Source: Lineus longissimus | Taxonomy: Eukaryota > Nemertea > Pilidiophora > Heteronemertea > Lineidae | Direction of reading: 5' to 3' | Assembly (NCBI RefSeq): GCF_910592395.1 | Contig: NC_088320.1 | Coordinates: forward strand, 4,152,001 to 4,216,000 | DNA: 64,000 nucleotides | Shown here: positions 53,761 to 64,000 of the stretch, piece by piece | Layout of the letters: each line of letters starts with the position of its first letter | How positions within the stretch are numbered: the stretch's first letter is position 1 | The notes under the pieces: generated by a model | Databases searched by the model: none | What the model was told of the DNA's origin: nothing | The model's input: the letters and a program-made list of their open reading frames with translations, nothing else | Program-made: the position numbers and the translations under genes

Positions 53761-54155
53761 TAATGAACGTCAAACGGTTGCCATGGCAACATTATATATC
53801 CTCGGTTTCAATTTCGAAAACTATTTGACCGAGAATTTCGCAGATTTCGCAGAGTTTGGCGAAAAATTTGAAACCAGACTGGTCTTAGCCGAATTATGGG
53901 TGAAAAGTGAGCCCTGGTGCCGAAAAATAAGTTTCACGGGAATCAGACGGCCCATCGATCAAAACACAATGAACATTTAGAAGAAATATTCCGGCGCCCT
54001 CATTGGCTGTTGTAACCACGTGATCAATTTAAGGCTCATAATCCTGTCAACTGCGACGTGTAATTTAGGTTCATTTATTTCAGATTTATCTCTGCTATCG
54101 ACAGCTAATTTGTGGTTCAGCTTTGACAGATAGAGGCTGTAAAACTAGGTACATT
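53761..54155 (+). promoter_or_regulatory. Hox1: Putative Hox1 proximal promoter and 5' UTR
   Basis: The region 5' of the Hox1 start contains a perfect palindromic RFX X-box GTTGCCATGGCAAC (53777-53790), followed at once by a TATA-like TATATAT (53793-53799). Further down, an inverted CCAAT (ATTGG near 54002) and an E-box CACGTG (54018-54023 area) are seen. An in-frame TAG lies at 54066-54068 before the ATG at 54156. TTATTTCAG ending at 54083 could act as a splice acceptor for a leader exon. The start of transcription is unknown. Confidence 0.35.
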
Positions 54156-54783
54156 ATGAATTCTACAGGCGACTACACCTTGTGTAATCTGGACACTCGG
54201 ACCTATTCCACAAATTACCAACACGATCAGGTTGTCTGCGGGAACGGATACGGGTATCAAAACGTAAACAATGGTTTGATGGACACAGGACAGATCGGAT
54301 ACACAGGAAACCATGTACATAATACGCAAAATGGACCTACAATACACGATGTCCCGGGACAGACTTTACATAGACTTTCGCCAGTTGACCCAAGTCAAAA
54401 TCATCACATTTCTTCATATAGTCAAACCATGATACCAGACTTACACGACGATTATGTCAGTTTACAGCAAGTACAACCGAGCCATGCGGACTCACAAAAT
54501 TATTCTATGTCATATTTTAACGGACAGGGAAATTTACAAAATGGGGAAGTTTCAAGTCACAGCCAGTGTGGTGGTTACGGCTATAATAACTTGGACAACG
54601 GCTCCCCAACTAGTGATATCACCAATTACATTCCCAGAACTAGCCAAAATATTTCTCAAACGGGTCCGCCGCAAGAACTGGAAAGTCACATATCACAACG
54701 GCAGCCTCCGCAACAAACGCCAAGTCCGCCTATAGCCACGTATAAATGGATGCAAGTAAAGCGAGGAAATCAAACAAAAATAG
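54156..54783 (+). CDS. Hox1: Hox1/labial homeobox protein, exon 1 (partial gene)
   Basis: This exon encodes 209 complete residues plus one base of the next codon. The N-terminal YTLCN...TRTYS block fits the Hox1 pattern EYxLCNxGTRxYS. Residues 196-199 are YKWM in the context ATYKWMQVKR, the labial-type hexapeptide that contacts PBC cofactors; chordate Hox1 has FDWM, so this is the protostome form. The stretch between them is rich in Asn, Gln, Ser, His and Tyr. The ATG has A at -3; an in-frame stop at 54066-54068 lies upstream, and the TTG at 54123 is not a plausible start. The exon ends ATAG|GTAAAT, a phase-1 donor that splits a Gly codon, the position and phase of the vertebrate HOXA1 intron. 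The homeodomain must come from an exon beyond the window. Reading through the donor reaches a stop at 54999-55001. The product would be a nuclear anterior-patterning regulator. Confidence 0.92.
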
Positions 54784-57700
54784 GTAAATATAATCGCATT
54801 TACTTTTCATCTAAATTTCATTTCATTCTCCGTGACCTGTTTGGTTTTTTGCCATCCTACACAGTTGATGCCATGTTTTTCGTTGTTTCGGCTCACTTTG
54901 TTCACGGCGTTATCTTTTCAAACGTGTTCGCTTTTCATTTTTCGTCTTTCATTCATCATGTTCATGGCACGACCGATCAAAAACTGATGCTATGGAGTTA
55001 ATGAAAACCCCACAGATGTTGAGAATATTAAATCAAACTTCATGCAAGCCCTTCAGATAACTTTCAAACTAATTTTCAATTCGGCACGTCCGGTATTTGA
55101 AACTTTAAATTGGTCTTGTGCGAAAGCCCGGTCGCGCGAGCTGTGTGTTTTCGGCCGCCATTTCTGTTGAGGCGTGCGTGGATTCTATTACAGAAACCAC
55201 TGACTTTCTTGGTAAATCTTTGTAATGAACTTTGTGTGAAATAGAGTGACATTTTTATTTCACACAAGCTTCATATCACATCGTAACGTAGCCCTTCCAT
55301 GAACAAATCTGAGTTTTTTCATCGAATCATAACTTTGCCTTTTATGATTCTCATCAAATTCCCAATTTAGAATAGTTCTCCCAACCTTTTTAAAAGTTTT
55401 CGGATATTATGCATTCTTGCCAGCCCAGTACAAGCCCCTCAAAAATTATTTCATTTTTCATGGCTTTCCTCAGCCACCTACAATAGCAGTAGAGCTCCTT
55501 ACACACATCAAATCATCCTGAACATTTGTGCCTCGAAGGAAAAGATTACTACAAGCAGCATAGCGTATCCGCAGCGAAACTAAGAATAAAATATTTACGA
55601 AATTGTCAAGTTTCATTATGCTTCGAAATCCCTTGGAATATTTGAGTGGTGTGGGTAAATCTCTGTGCTGTGTTTTGCCAAGCGGAATTCGTGGTACCGG
55701 TGCTCCAGTGTGCATCAACGACATGTGCATACCAATCCAGAAACTTATTTTTTGATGTCACTGGAAAAAAATTTATCTGTAAAAAAACAATGACAACAAC
55801 AACAACAACTTGAAGATAAACTGCATTAGATTGCTCAGGCCCTAAAGCTACAAAAATGTTTTGGAGGTGGCGAGGCTTTGCAACCAAACATCGTTTCACA
55901 ACATTCGTTTACTGATAAACATGTTGGACCTAATTTGATGGGGTTCTTTTTCAGAAGCAGATTCTGAGAGAGAAAAAAACCCATCTATGTCCGGTACACA
56001 ACACCCAGCTACATTACAGTTTTTGCCTTGCACGAGTCGTCAGAAAAAGCACGTGTTTTGGTCTTTACTTTGATTTATTTCGGAACATCTATCTTCAAGT
56101 GCAGCAATAAATTATTTCTTTCTTAGGTAGCCACGCGATGGTGTATGGATTGACATGAATATTGCCTGACAGGTGTAAATATTTTTTATTGTAATTGAAT
56201 TCGATATTCTTGTTTAATGGCCGTAAACTCTTCAGAAAAAAACAGTTTGTCACTGTCATCCACGAAGTTGGGTCGAATCAGCCAAATTTGACCAATGATA
56301 TAATTTACGTCCTAGGGTCGACAAGTTGCGAGTCAGAGAATACATAACCTACTGCTTAATACTATTGACCAACTAATAAATAACAACATTATGAAAAAAA
56401 ATTCTTGATTCTATGTTCGAGAATAACATTACAGAAGTTTTACAGAAGTTTGTAAGGAGGGTAACCTATTGTCAAAGATTCGGCAGAACAACTTTTTTGT
56501 ACTTTACAAAGATATGCGCAACTCCATACTTTATTTACTGTTATAAGATATTATACACACCTTCACCTGTCCGCGTCAATCCGTGTTCGAAAAGGTGACG
56601 TTTAGGTAATTTTGTTGCATCGAGGGAAATTACCTTTGACACACATCTATTAAACTGGTAGACTATACCGTTGAAGAGCACCTCCTTGGATATCCTAACC
56701 TTTTTAACACTTCCAATTTCTGAAAGTTTTTCAAAAAGATTTTTCTTAATTTCAAAACGGGAAACAAATGGGGTGTCTTAGAACTAACAGTGCATTACCC
56801 TACTTGATGTGGCAAACTTGATAAACTTTTAAAAACTTGATGCAGCCCCCTTTAGAGATGAATGTTCTAGTTTCTAACTCAGATAATTTGAACGTTTGAA
56901 AGTAACTAACAGTCTATCACGTTAGGCCTGAATGTCATGATATTTTAAAAGATTAAGTCCGGCACTTTCAAACTGCAGCATCATTGCACTATATGTCAGT
57001 CCCATTGAACTCTGTGCCTGTGAAACACAGTCCTACTTTTCTTTTCAAACTAGAAGTTCATGTGTGATGGGTGAACCAAAGGTGACCCTATTTCTCCAGG
57101 CGATGCAGCCCAATTTACCCGGCCCTTTACCATACACTGGTCGAGCAGGGTGTTTATAATTCTTTATGCCACGAGAAAGAAGCAGGATCAGTCAAGAAAA
57201 TTATCTTTGAAGTCGGCTACATTGATATTCAAAGTATTTTTGGCAACATGATTGAACCCTGAAAAAGAAGTGGTATACGCGTTTTGAAACGTATGCATTC
57301 ATATCTCATGGATATGTTTTTTCTCCAAAATAAAACAAAACCGATGTTCTTCTTTTCTTCTGATTCATTTGCGAGAACACTGCTATCGCCACCGTGCGAG
57401 TTTCGAAGGAATCTTTCACTCCTTTGACAGATGGAGGAGTGATATTGGAAATTACTGTGTACGCTTTGAGGTCGTTTCAGAGTTTCAATCCAAGTTGAAT
57501 CCACCTTTGGTCTTTGAGACGTAATTCCCCTGGTGTATGCAGTTTATTTAAATTATTCACCAATTAATTTTAATTTTGAAGTTCGCATAATGCGCGGGTG
57601 AGAAACGATGGGTGTTTTTGTTTGGTGGCGTTAATGAACCTTGTCGTTGTTGATTAAAATCTTAATTAGAAATTTAGAATAGTTTTATGTCCTATATCTG

Positions 57701-60700
57701 CTGAGACATATATTTTGCAGTTTTTAATTTTTTTGTCTGATGAACGTACTGTATATCATTTCGATTCAAACTTGATACAAACATAGCTTTTATCATTAAT
57801 TATCAAACCACATGAGACGCAGACAGAGACAGAGTGATCTCTCTACTCTTACCATACCAAAACATGTGTGCACTGGTATCCATCCTGTGCATGTTTAAAT
57901 TAAGTTGTTTTGTTTATGTTCAATTCATTATTTTGCGTTCTCACTTAGCTGAAAGTGTAGTGCTACTACAGTAACTAGTCTGTGTTCCTTTTTGCGTTCC
58001 ATACATCAAAAGAACGGTTACATCTCCGAACAATCTCGAAATATTTACCTGATATTATACAGTTCGCAAGAATAACATTCGGTATCATTGAGCAGACGGT
58101 TATGGACAAGTTTCAAATATTTGCTTAGAATTTACACGAATCCAGATAACATCTGAAGTAGCATAACTGATAAACCTCTGACAACAATTTCTGTCACGAG
58201 GTCAGTCATGGCAAGACATAAGCTACTCGCAGTGCTCTCTGTTATATCTGTTATCTGGGCGTCCCGACATGCCATACACAACAGTATAGTGCTACAAGAC
58301 CGTTGAGATTTTGTTTTGAAGACGGTGCTTGACCGCTCTCTGGTTAGAAACGATAGGCCAGATCCAAAATTATCATCTCATTATTAGGTATCAGGAAATG
58401 AATCCAGAGAACTTATCACATTCGGGTTTTCGGGTCCTCTCACACTACCAGCAGTGTATGACCGGTCACACACTGCTGACACTACGAATAAACCTGGTGG
58501 AGATCACCGACCGAAATCTATTAAAATGTTTCGACAAGATATTAACCTTAGAGAGATAAGGGCCCCGATCGCTCGGAGCCATGTCGCCTTTTCCAACGAC
58601 TAACAAAGACGACGCATTGGGGCCGAAGGGACAAGTTGACTCGGACCCATTCGGATGCACTCGTCTACAAAATCGTCGCTGTCCTCTAAACATCTCTAAA
58701 GTTATCCAAACTAAACCACGGAGGCGATAGAAATCTACACCCTTTGATGTAAAATGCCACACAAAAGGCTTTTCTGCCCAGACGCCGCGCTCAAACGTGT
58801 GGAAAGAATTCTCAAACCTCCACATTCAATATTTATGCTCCAAACGACAAAGTCATTAAAGTTATGCTAAGATCCGAAAAGCCCACCATTTTTGCAAACA
58901 TCGCTGCGAAAGTGCTTTAACTATCGGTGTCCCCATTCGTGGTTGAATGGAATTATTTTTAGCTTCGCCGGATTATGGACACCGTGCAATGGTCCAGTGT
59001 TGTTATTGTCCAGCCTCTCAGATAAGATTGGGGTCTCCTCCATTCAGCAGTGTGTTTTGAAAAGGCAGGACGTTTTCAAGATTGGTCGCGTTTCGCTATC
59101 AATGTTCTGCCCAGCATTATATGATGCTCGCAACGGTTGCTTCATTGGCCAAGTTGTGATTCTTCTCAAGTTGCAAATGAACACGCAACACTTTTATCTG
59201 ATTCTGATTGGAGCATTGTGCTTTTTTGGTGGCCATATGATCAAATCTGTGTGCATGCCTTATCTACTGGCCATAGACCATGGGCCAACAAATGTACGAA
59301 CTGTAACAAAGCATGGCGATAAGCCTTAACACTAAGACTTTATCTTAACCTTCGACTGGAGGCGAGCTCATCTGCTGAATGTTCAGAAGCGTAATTAAAA
59401 GACCATACCACATTGTTTCGAAAGAAGAGCAGAAAATAGCATGAAAAGGCAACCAGGTATCTGATTACGATCGTCTGATTAGTTTGTGCCCCTAATATCA
59501 ACAGTTATGATTGGGGTGTGGGTGTCGTCCCGTGACCAGCTCTTGTTCAGTTGGTGAGCGTCTGCACAAACGACACCTTAGAAGTGAAAACAAGCCAGAC
59601 AAGCAATGGGTAGAAAGAATTACTGTCCACACTATTAATATGATTGATAGCAATGTCAAAATAATTTCTCTTGACCTGCTAGACATAAAGGGAACCAATC
59701 CACAAGCATCCGTATTTGTACCAACCTTTCTTGTCATAAAGCTAGAGGGAATTGCTCGAGATCTGGAGGGGAGAGGGTCAAGGTACTGCCCGGATCCACT
59801 GCTTCCCTGCTGAAAATGCAAAGCAAAGCATGAAGCTCGAGATGACCTTATTCCATTCCCACCCATTGACTATGATATAGCAGTTTTAAATGCACCACGC
59901 AGTAGCATGAAATGTCAGTGAAAGTCTCTCCTCCAAGACTACCCATGTCTTCCGTATCTTTATCATATCTGAAAGAACCCTAATTCAACTCCAGTCAGAT
60001 CCTCCAAGCGAATTTAAAAAATCTTCTTGCAAGACACATTCACCTTCATTCATACTTAAAATAAAAGATCCGAGCTAAAAAAGCAACCTATTGTCCCTAT
60101 CCTGCGATTTTTCATTTGCAAACAAAAGTTGCCGAGTCTTTGATGTTGATATTCTTTTCATTCTTATCCTTTGAAACTGAGTCTGGCAAACTTCAAACGT
60201 GAATAGCTGAACTCAACTTCCATTAAATAGTAATTTGGCCACGGTTGCAGTGAGTGTACTTCCCTGATCATTACCAATAAAAGTAATTAGTCATTGGCAG
60301 GTCCACTATTGGATTTAGCCTTGAAACTGGTCTAAAGGGATTGGTACTCGGTCTCAGTAGATTGATACCTGGTCTCCGCATTGGCAGGCTAGTCAGGTAA
60401 TCAAGTCGTACATGAATGATACTTGCAATTCGAATGCACATGTATATGTATAATGACTGGATGTTTTTCGAAGCCATTCGACCTACTTTGATCAAGATGT
60501 TGAAAGTATTTCCCATTTGCTGGAAACACTGCACATGTGTATAGCCTTTTTGGCAATGCTGGCTCGGTTCTACCTTTTTGGTTCAATCCCGTCCATGACA
60601 ATCTCTACCACTATTAACTCGAAAGTTACTTAAGAAAGCAAGATAAATTTGCCAATATCTCCAAACCAATCATCATTCTGACCCCACCAGGGCAACTAAA

Positions 60701-61780
60701 GTCGCAAACGTGTCGTAGAGGATCTTTGTCCAGTAGTGTTAAAAAACTGTCGACCCCACCCATTTGCGAATGCAGCCCACCTTACTTTACCATCATCTAA
60801 TAAGACTAACCACCTCACGTCATCTCTAACAGCACAGCCAATCACAAACATGGCTATCTTTTTGCTCGAGTTCCTTCAAGGTGACGGAAGGGTAAATACG
60901 GAATGACAGTGTTGCCATAGCCTTGAACTAAAAACACATTTGTTTTCTTTAATTAAATTGTATTGGCGTTTCATGATATTATTGATGTGGTCTTATTGGT
61001 TCTGAAACATGAGAAGATACCTGAAGGTTGGGGTTGATTGTCTTTATTTTAGAACAGATTTGGATTGTTCCTGTCGGATATGAACATATTGATATATTAT
61101 ATCAATCACGAAGCGTTCGAGGCGCGTTGGGGAGGGGTGGTAGACAATTGGTGCATATGATCACGGTTACGAAATATGGGTGGCCAGAGAAGACTTTGAT
61201 TTTAATCGAATCGGCTAGCTAAACAACTTTAAATTTCAATCAGCTGAACTACTTTAAGTTACAAGTTTTAATATTCAGACTCCTTACTCCTGCTGATCAT
61301 TATTCATTAATACAATGCAATATAATCATTCGAACTAATATGATCTCAAAATTATTTTCGACCAAATTATTATTAAAAGTCATGATGTGCTATTTACTTC
61401 TTCTCGACACCATCGCATCAGAGTTCACCCCTAGTCCATCATATGTGCAGTATCGATCTTCGATTGATGGGAATTAGATTGTAGGGTCAAGGATACCCAC
61501 CCCTCCATTCTGATGGAAGGAATACTAATCGAGTTTAAATCGTAATGAGTGCTGAGGGTTCATTCAGTGACCATCAGTATTTTCTCATTGGGTGCCAGTG
61601 CATATTGCTTTGGACGCTTTGAAGGTGATTGGGATTTACAAGGACAATCTCATTAGCCTCGGTGAGGCGATGTGGATTTAGGCTCAATCTCAGATGGGAC
61701 TTTATACGCAGATTAAACATCCTCTGCATGATTGATCCATTGGGTTTCTTCTGGTCAGTATAGTTTGTTTGTTTTTGTTT

Positions 61781-61814
61781 GGGGGGTGGGGTGGGGGGGG
61801 GGGGGGGGGGGGGG
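61781..61814 (+). repeat. Poly-G tract
   Basis: The run GGGGGGTGGGGT is followed by 22 consecutive G (61793-61814). Such a tract can form G-quadruplexes and is prone to sequencing and assembly length errors. Confidence 0.9.
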
Positions 61815-63810
61815 TGACACCCAGGGTCAAGATATCCTTTTTGAATATTTTTTTGTTTCCAATAGGACATCAAACCTGCACATTACTTTTCGACACCATA
61901 AGTACCTCCATCTTGTAAAATATCAAAAAATTATGAACATTCTGACTATCAGAGATTTCGGTTGAGCTGTATTTTTTATTTCAAAATGATGTTGATAGAT
62001 ATATTTGTTATCAAATCAAACGTATAAGCAATAATCGAATGAATATGTCCCCCTTCCTTACCAGGCATGAGGCACGTTCTAGTCACTTACCTTTGCCATA
62101 CCAAGCCACTTTAATTCTAAATATCACTCCATTCAATTCAGCACAACAATGAAGCGACTGCAGCGCAATACTGACTTTGAAATTAATTAACTAAGGATTC
62201 CATTGGTTTTATTGTGAGGTTAAACAATCTGGAATCATATACAATAGGGATCATAGGCAGAAGTTGATTGTATGGCATGTATTGATAATGTCAGATAGAG
62301 TTTATGAGACAGGCTGAATATGGCAGAGCAGAGTGAAAGGCATATCAGTCTTTCATACTGCAGACCACATTCTGTTTAATTTTCAAAATATAAACTTACA
62401 TGAAATATGATATTTAGGTATATCCATCCAGTCGGCTATATCGCACAAAAAATCAGAGATGTATAAAACTTGTTTTTAATCATCAGTAGCAAATGATGAA
62501 TATTTCAAAATCAGAATAGAAGGTCGACCTTAAAGATATCGGAAAAAGTTATGCAATTTAAACTTAATTCAAATGTACAAATGCATGGTAACTTCAAGTT
62601 CGTCTAATTCCCTCAACATGAAACATAGCTCATTGTGCCAATGACTGCATCGTCAGTTCCTCGGGTGCAGGTGCTAATCTCTGCCTCTCTTTGCACAAAG
62701 CATCAATTTGGTTGTGGCTAATGTCGATTTCATTTAAAGTAATGTAATTAAATTTGCAGCTGTTATACCTCTGTGACATGAAGATGACTCTACACTAATT
62801 CAATTCTGAAATTATTTCTGACCTCGATAGCTGCGACGATTTGGCTTTGGTGGATATGAATAATCATTGGATAATCACTGTGTTTGTATCATGGGAAGTC
62901 AGCATGAAGGATTGAAAATGAAACTATCATATAACAATAAAATGGGGGAAATCTGTAGATACATGGACAACCAGGTATTGCCAACCATGCACTTCTTGAA
63001 GACATTTTTTTAGATATCATTATCTTTAGCCTACCTACTAGACTTACCATGCAGACTTAAAATGGGTGCCCCAAGGTTATTTTTTGAAATATTCCTTCAT
63101 GAATTTGACAGAAAATCGAAAGAAAGATGCTAGCATTGTCCGTCAGTATTGTAAACGCGTCAAGCTTGATTATGTGAAAGCCGTCTGTCAAGAAGCTGTC
63201 TTTATTAATTAAGCTCCATTTTGGCAGTTAAAATCGTCTGGTGCTGAAGCCAACGCGTAAAGAGTATTTCTAATAATCGGAATTGATCGAATTAGGTTTT
63301 TTTATCTTTTCGGATTAACGATGAAAATGACACCATGACCCAATTCCGGCATTTAATATTTATCTTTCATACAAAGTGAAATCACTAGTCGACACATTAC
63401 ATGAAATGAAATTTTTGGTTTCTAAAAACTCACGACACACTTGTAATTTGCAGCATTAATGCACTTATCAACGCATTCAGCTGCCCATTGTTACGAGAAG
63501 AATCATTGTCACCGGTAATTCAATTCAGCATGACTCTATATCCGCTATGCTCGATGTTTCCTCGGAGAAGCATGTGCTAAGCAAGGGTAATTCAATTTGT
63601 GTCATCAGCATATTAGGCAAGAAGATCAAGTTTACGTTATTGTCCTCGCCCGGGAAAAAAATATTCCATGAGCATCATTACTTCAGTGAAACCCTTCAGC
63701 AAAGCGTCAAATATTGTTTACAGTGTAAAATCACTTTTTGCTTCCATGAGAACTCGTCCCTGGTCGAAAATCTCTATAACACTCTAAGAGGATAATCTTA
63801 TACAGTTTGT

Positions 63811-63963
63811 ACACATGTGGATGTACATTCGTACCGGGATGCTTGTAACATTCTTAGTCAAGATCTTAAGAATCTTACAAGAATCTTACAAGAATCTTGA
63901 GTGAACGAATGTAGATCTTAACGAAGAATTTTATAGGAATCCTACCAGGATTTTCGACCTGGG
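63811..63963 (+). repeat. Dispersed AAGATTCTT-type repeat, copy D
   Basis: This is the best-preserved copy. It begins ACACATGTGGATGTACATTC, contains TGCTTGTAACATTCTTAG and AAGATCTTAAG, then three tandem AAGAATCTT units spaced by AC (63868-63899), and ends AATCCTACCAGGATTTTCGACCTGGG. The end block is shared with copy C at 24303-24328. It lies in the Hox1 intron in the same orientation as the other copies. Confidence 0.6.
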
Positions 63964-64000
63964 TACCAACTAAATTGTTCAATGATTGTCCAGTGATGAA

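Larger units (their letters stand above)
54784..64000 (+). other. Hox1: Hox1 intron 1 (5' 9.2 kb; continues past window)
   Basis: From the GTAAAT donor to the window end no homeobox is found: I saw no WFQNRRMK-encoding string in any plus-strand frame, so the second exon is further downstream. The open frames inside are short and featureless. The stretch includes a YY1-like GCCGCCATTT (55154-55163), a short (ACA)n run at 55793-55809, a G22 tract near 61.8 kb and dispersed repeat copy D at the end. Confidence 0.75.

Noticed and set aside
54123-54155. TTG at 54123 as start of Hox1
   Set aside because: A non-ATG start is not needed: ATG at 54156 begins the Hox1-like N-terminal block and has A at -3.
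58892-59329. 145-codon plus-strand open frame in the Hox1 intron
   Set aside because: No domain or family pattern is recognisable and a frame of this length can occur by chance over 64 kb. No splice or promoter context supports it.
54784-64000. Hox1 homeobox exon inside the window
   Set aside because: No string encoding WFQNRRMK or KEFHFN was found downstream of the donor on the plus strand, so the exon must lie beyond 64000.
1-64000. Hox-linked microRNAs such as miR-10 or miR-993
   Set aside because: I did not see their mature-sequence seeds in a hairpin context; miR-10 normally lies between Hox4 and Hox5, outside this window.
1-64000. CRISPR arrays, operons, bacterial insertion sequences or ribosomal RNA
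   Set aside because: The window is animal genomic DNA with spliced genes; no regularly spaced repeats, transposase frames or rRNA-like conserved blocks were seen.

Overview
This is an animal (bilaterian) genomic window from the anterior end of a Hox cluster. It holds two recognisable protein-coding genes, both on the plus strand: the complete coding sequence of a Hox2/proboscipedia orthologue in two exons, and the first coding exon of a Hox1/labial orthologue. Everything else is AT-rich non-coding DNA with short repeats and candidate regulatory motifs. The Hox1 hexapeptide is YKWM, as in protostome labial proteins; chordate Hox1 has FDWM. With large introns, large spacers and many TACATGTA-like words, this suggests a protostome with a roomy, organised cluster, most likely a marine spiralian (mollusc, brachiopod, annelid, nemertean or similar). 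The species cannot be named from the sequence alone.

Layout: 1-15.8 kb is upstream of Hox2, where an orthodox cluster would have the Hox3-Hox2 spacer. No gene is recognisable there. It holds copies of a short dispersed repeat and a possible PBX/MEIS/HOX-type site group near 8.2 kb. Hox2 exon 1 (15838-16045) encodes the N-terminal GFINS...AEFL block and the IPEYPWM hexapeptide. An 18-kb phase-1 intron (16046-34028) follows, containing a palindromic double octamer and a 34-bp inverted repeat. Exon 2 (34029-35653) encodes the homeodomain and a long N/Q/S/Y-rich C-terminal tail. An 18.5-kb Hox2-Hox1 spacer (35654-54155) carries a motif-dense stretch at 42.98-43.76 kb, a (GTTA)10 microsatellite and YY1/Pho-like words. 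Hox1 exon 1 (54156-54783) ends at a phase-1 donor 10 codons past YKWM. The rest of the window (54784-64000) is Hox1 intron; the homeobox exon lies beyond the end.

The order 5'-Hox2-Hox1-3' with the same orientation is that of an intact collinear Hox cluster. The two products are expected to be nuclear DNA-binding factors that act with PBC/MEIS partners through their W-containing hexapeptides to pattern anterior tissue. The motifs listed as regulatory are sequence matches read by eye; none has been tested for conservation or occupancy. No novel enzymatic, defence or mobile system was found. The more unusual points are a Phe at homeodomain position 56 of Hox2, a near-perfect CTCF core inside the Hox2 coding exon, the dispersed AAGATTCTT-type repeat, and the non-coding motif groups.
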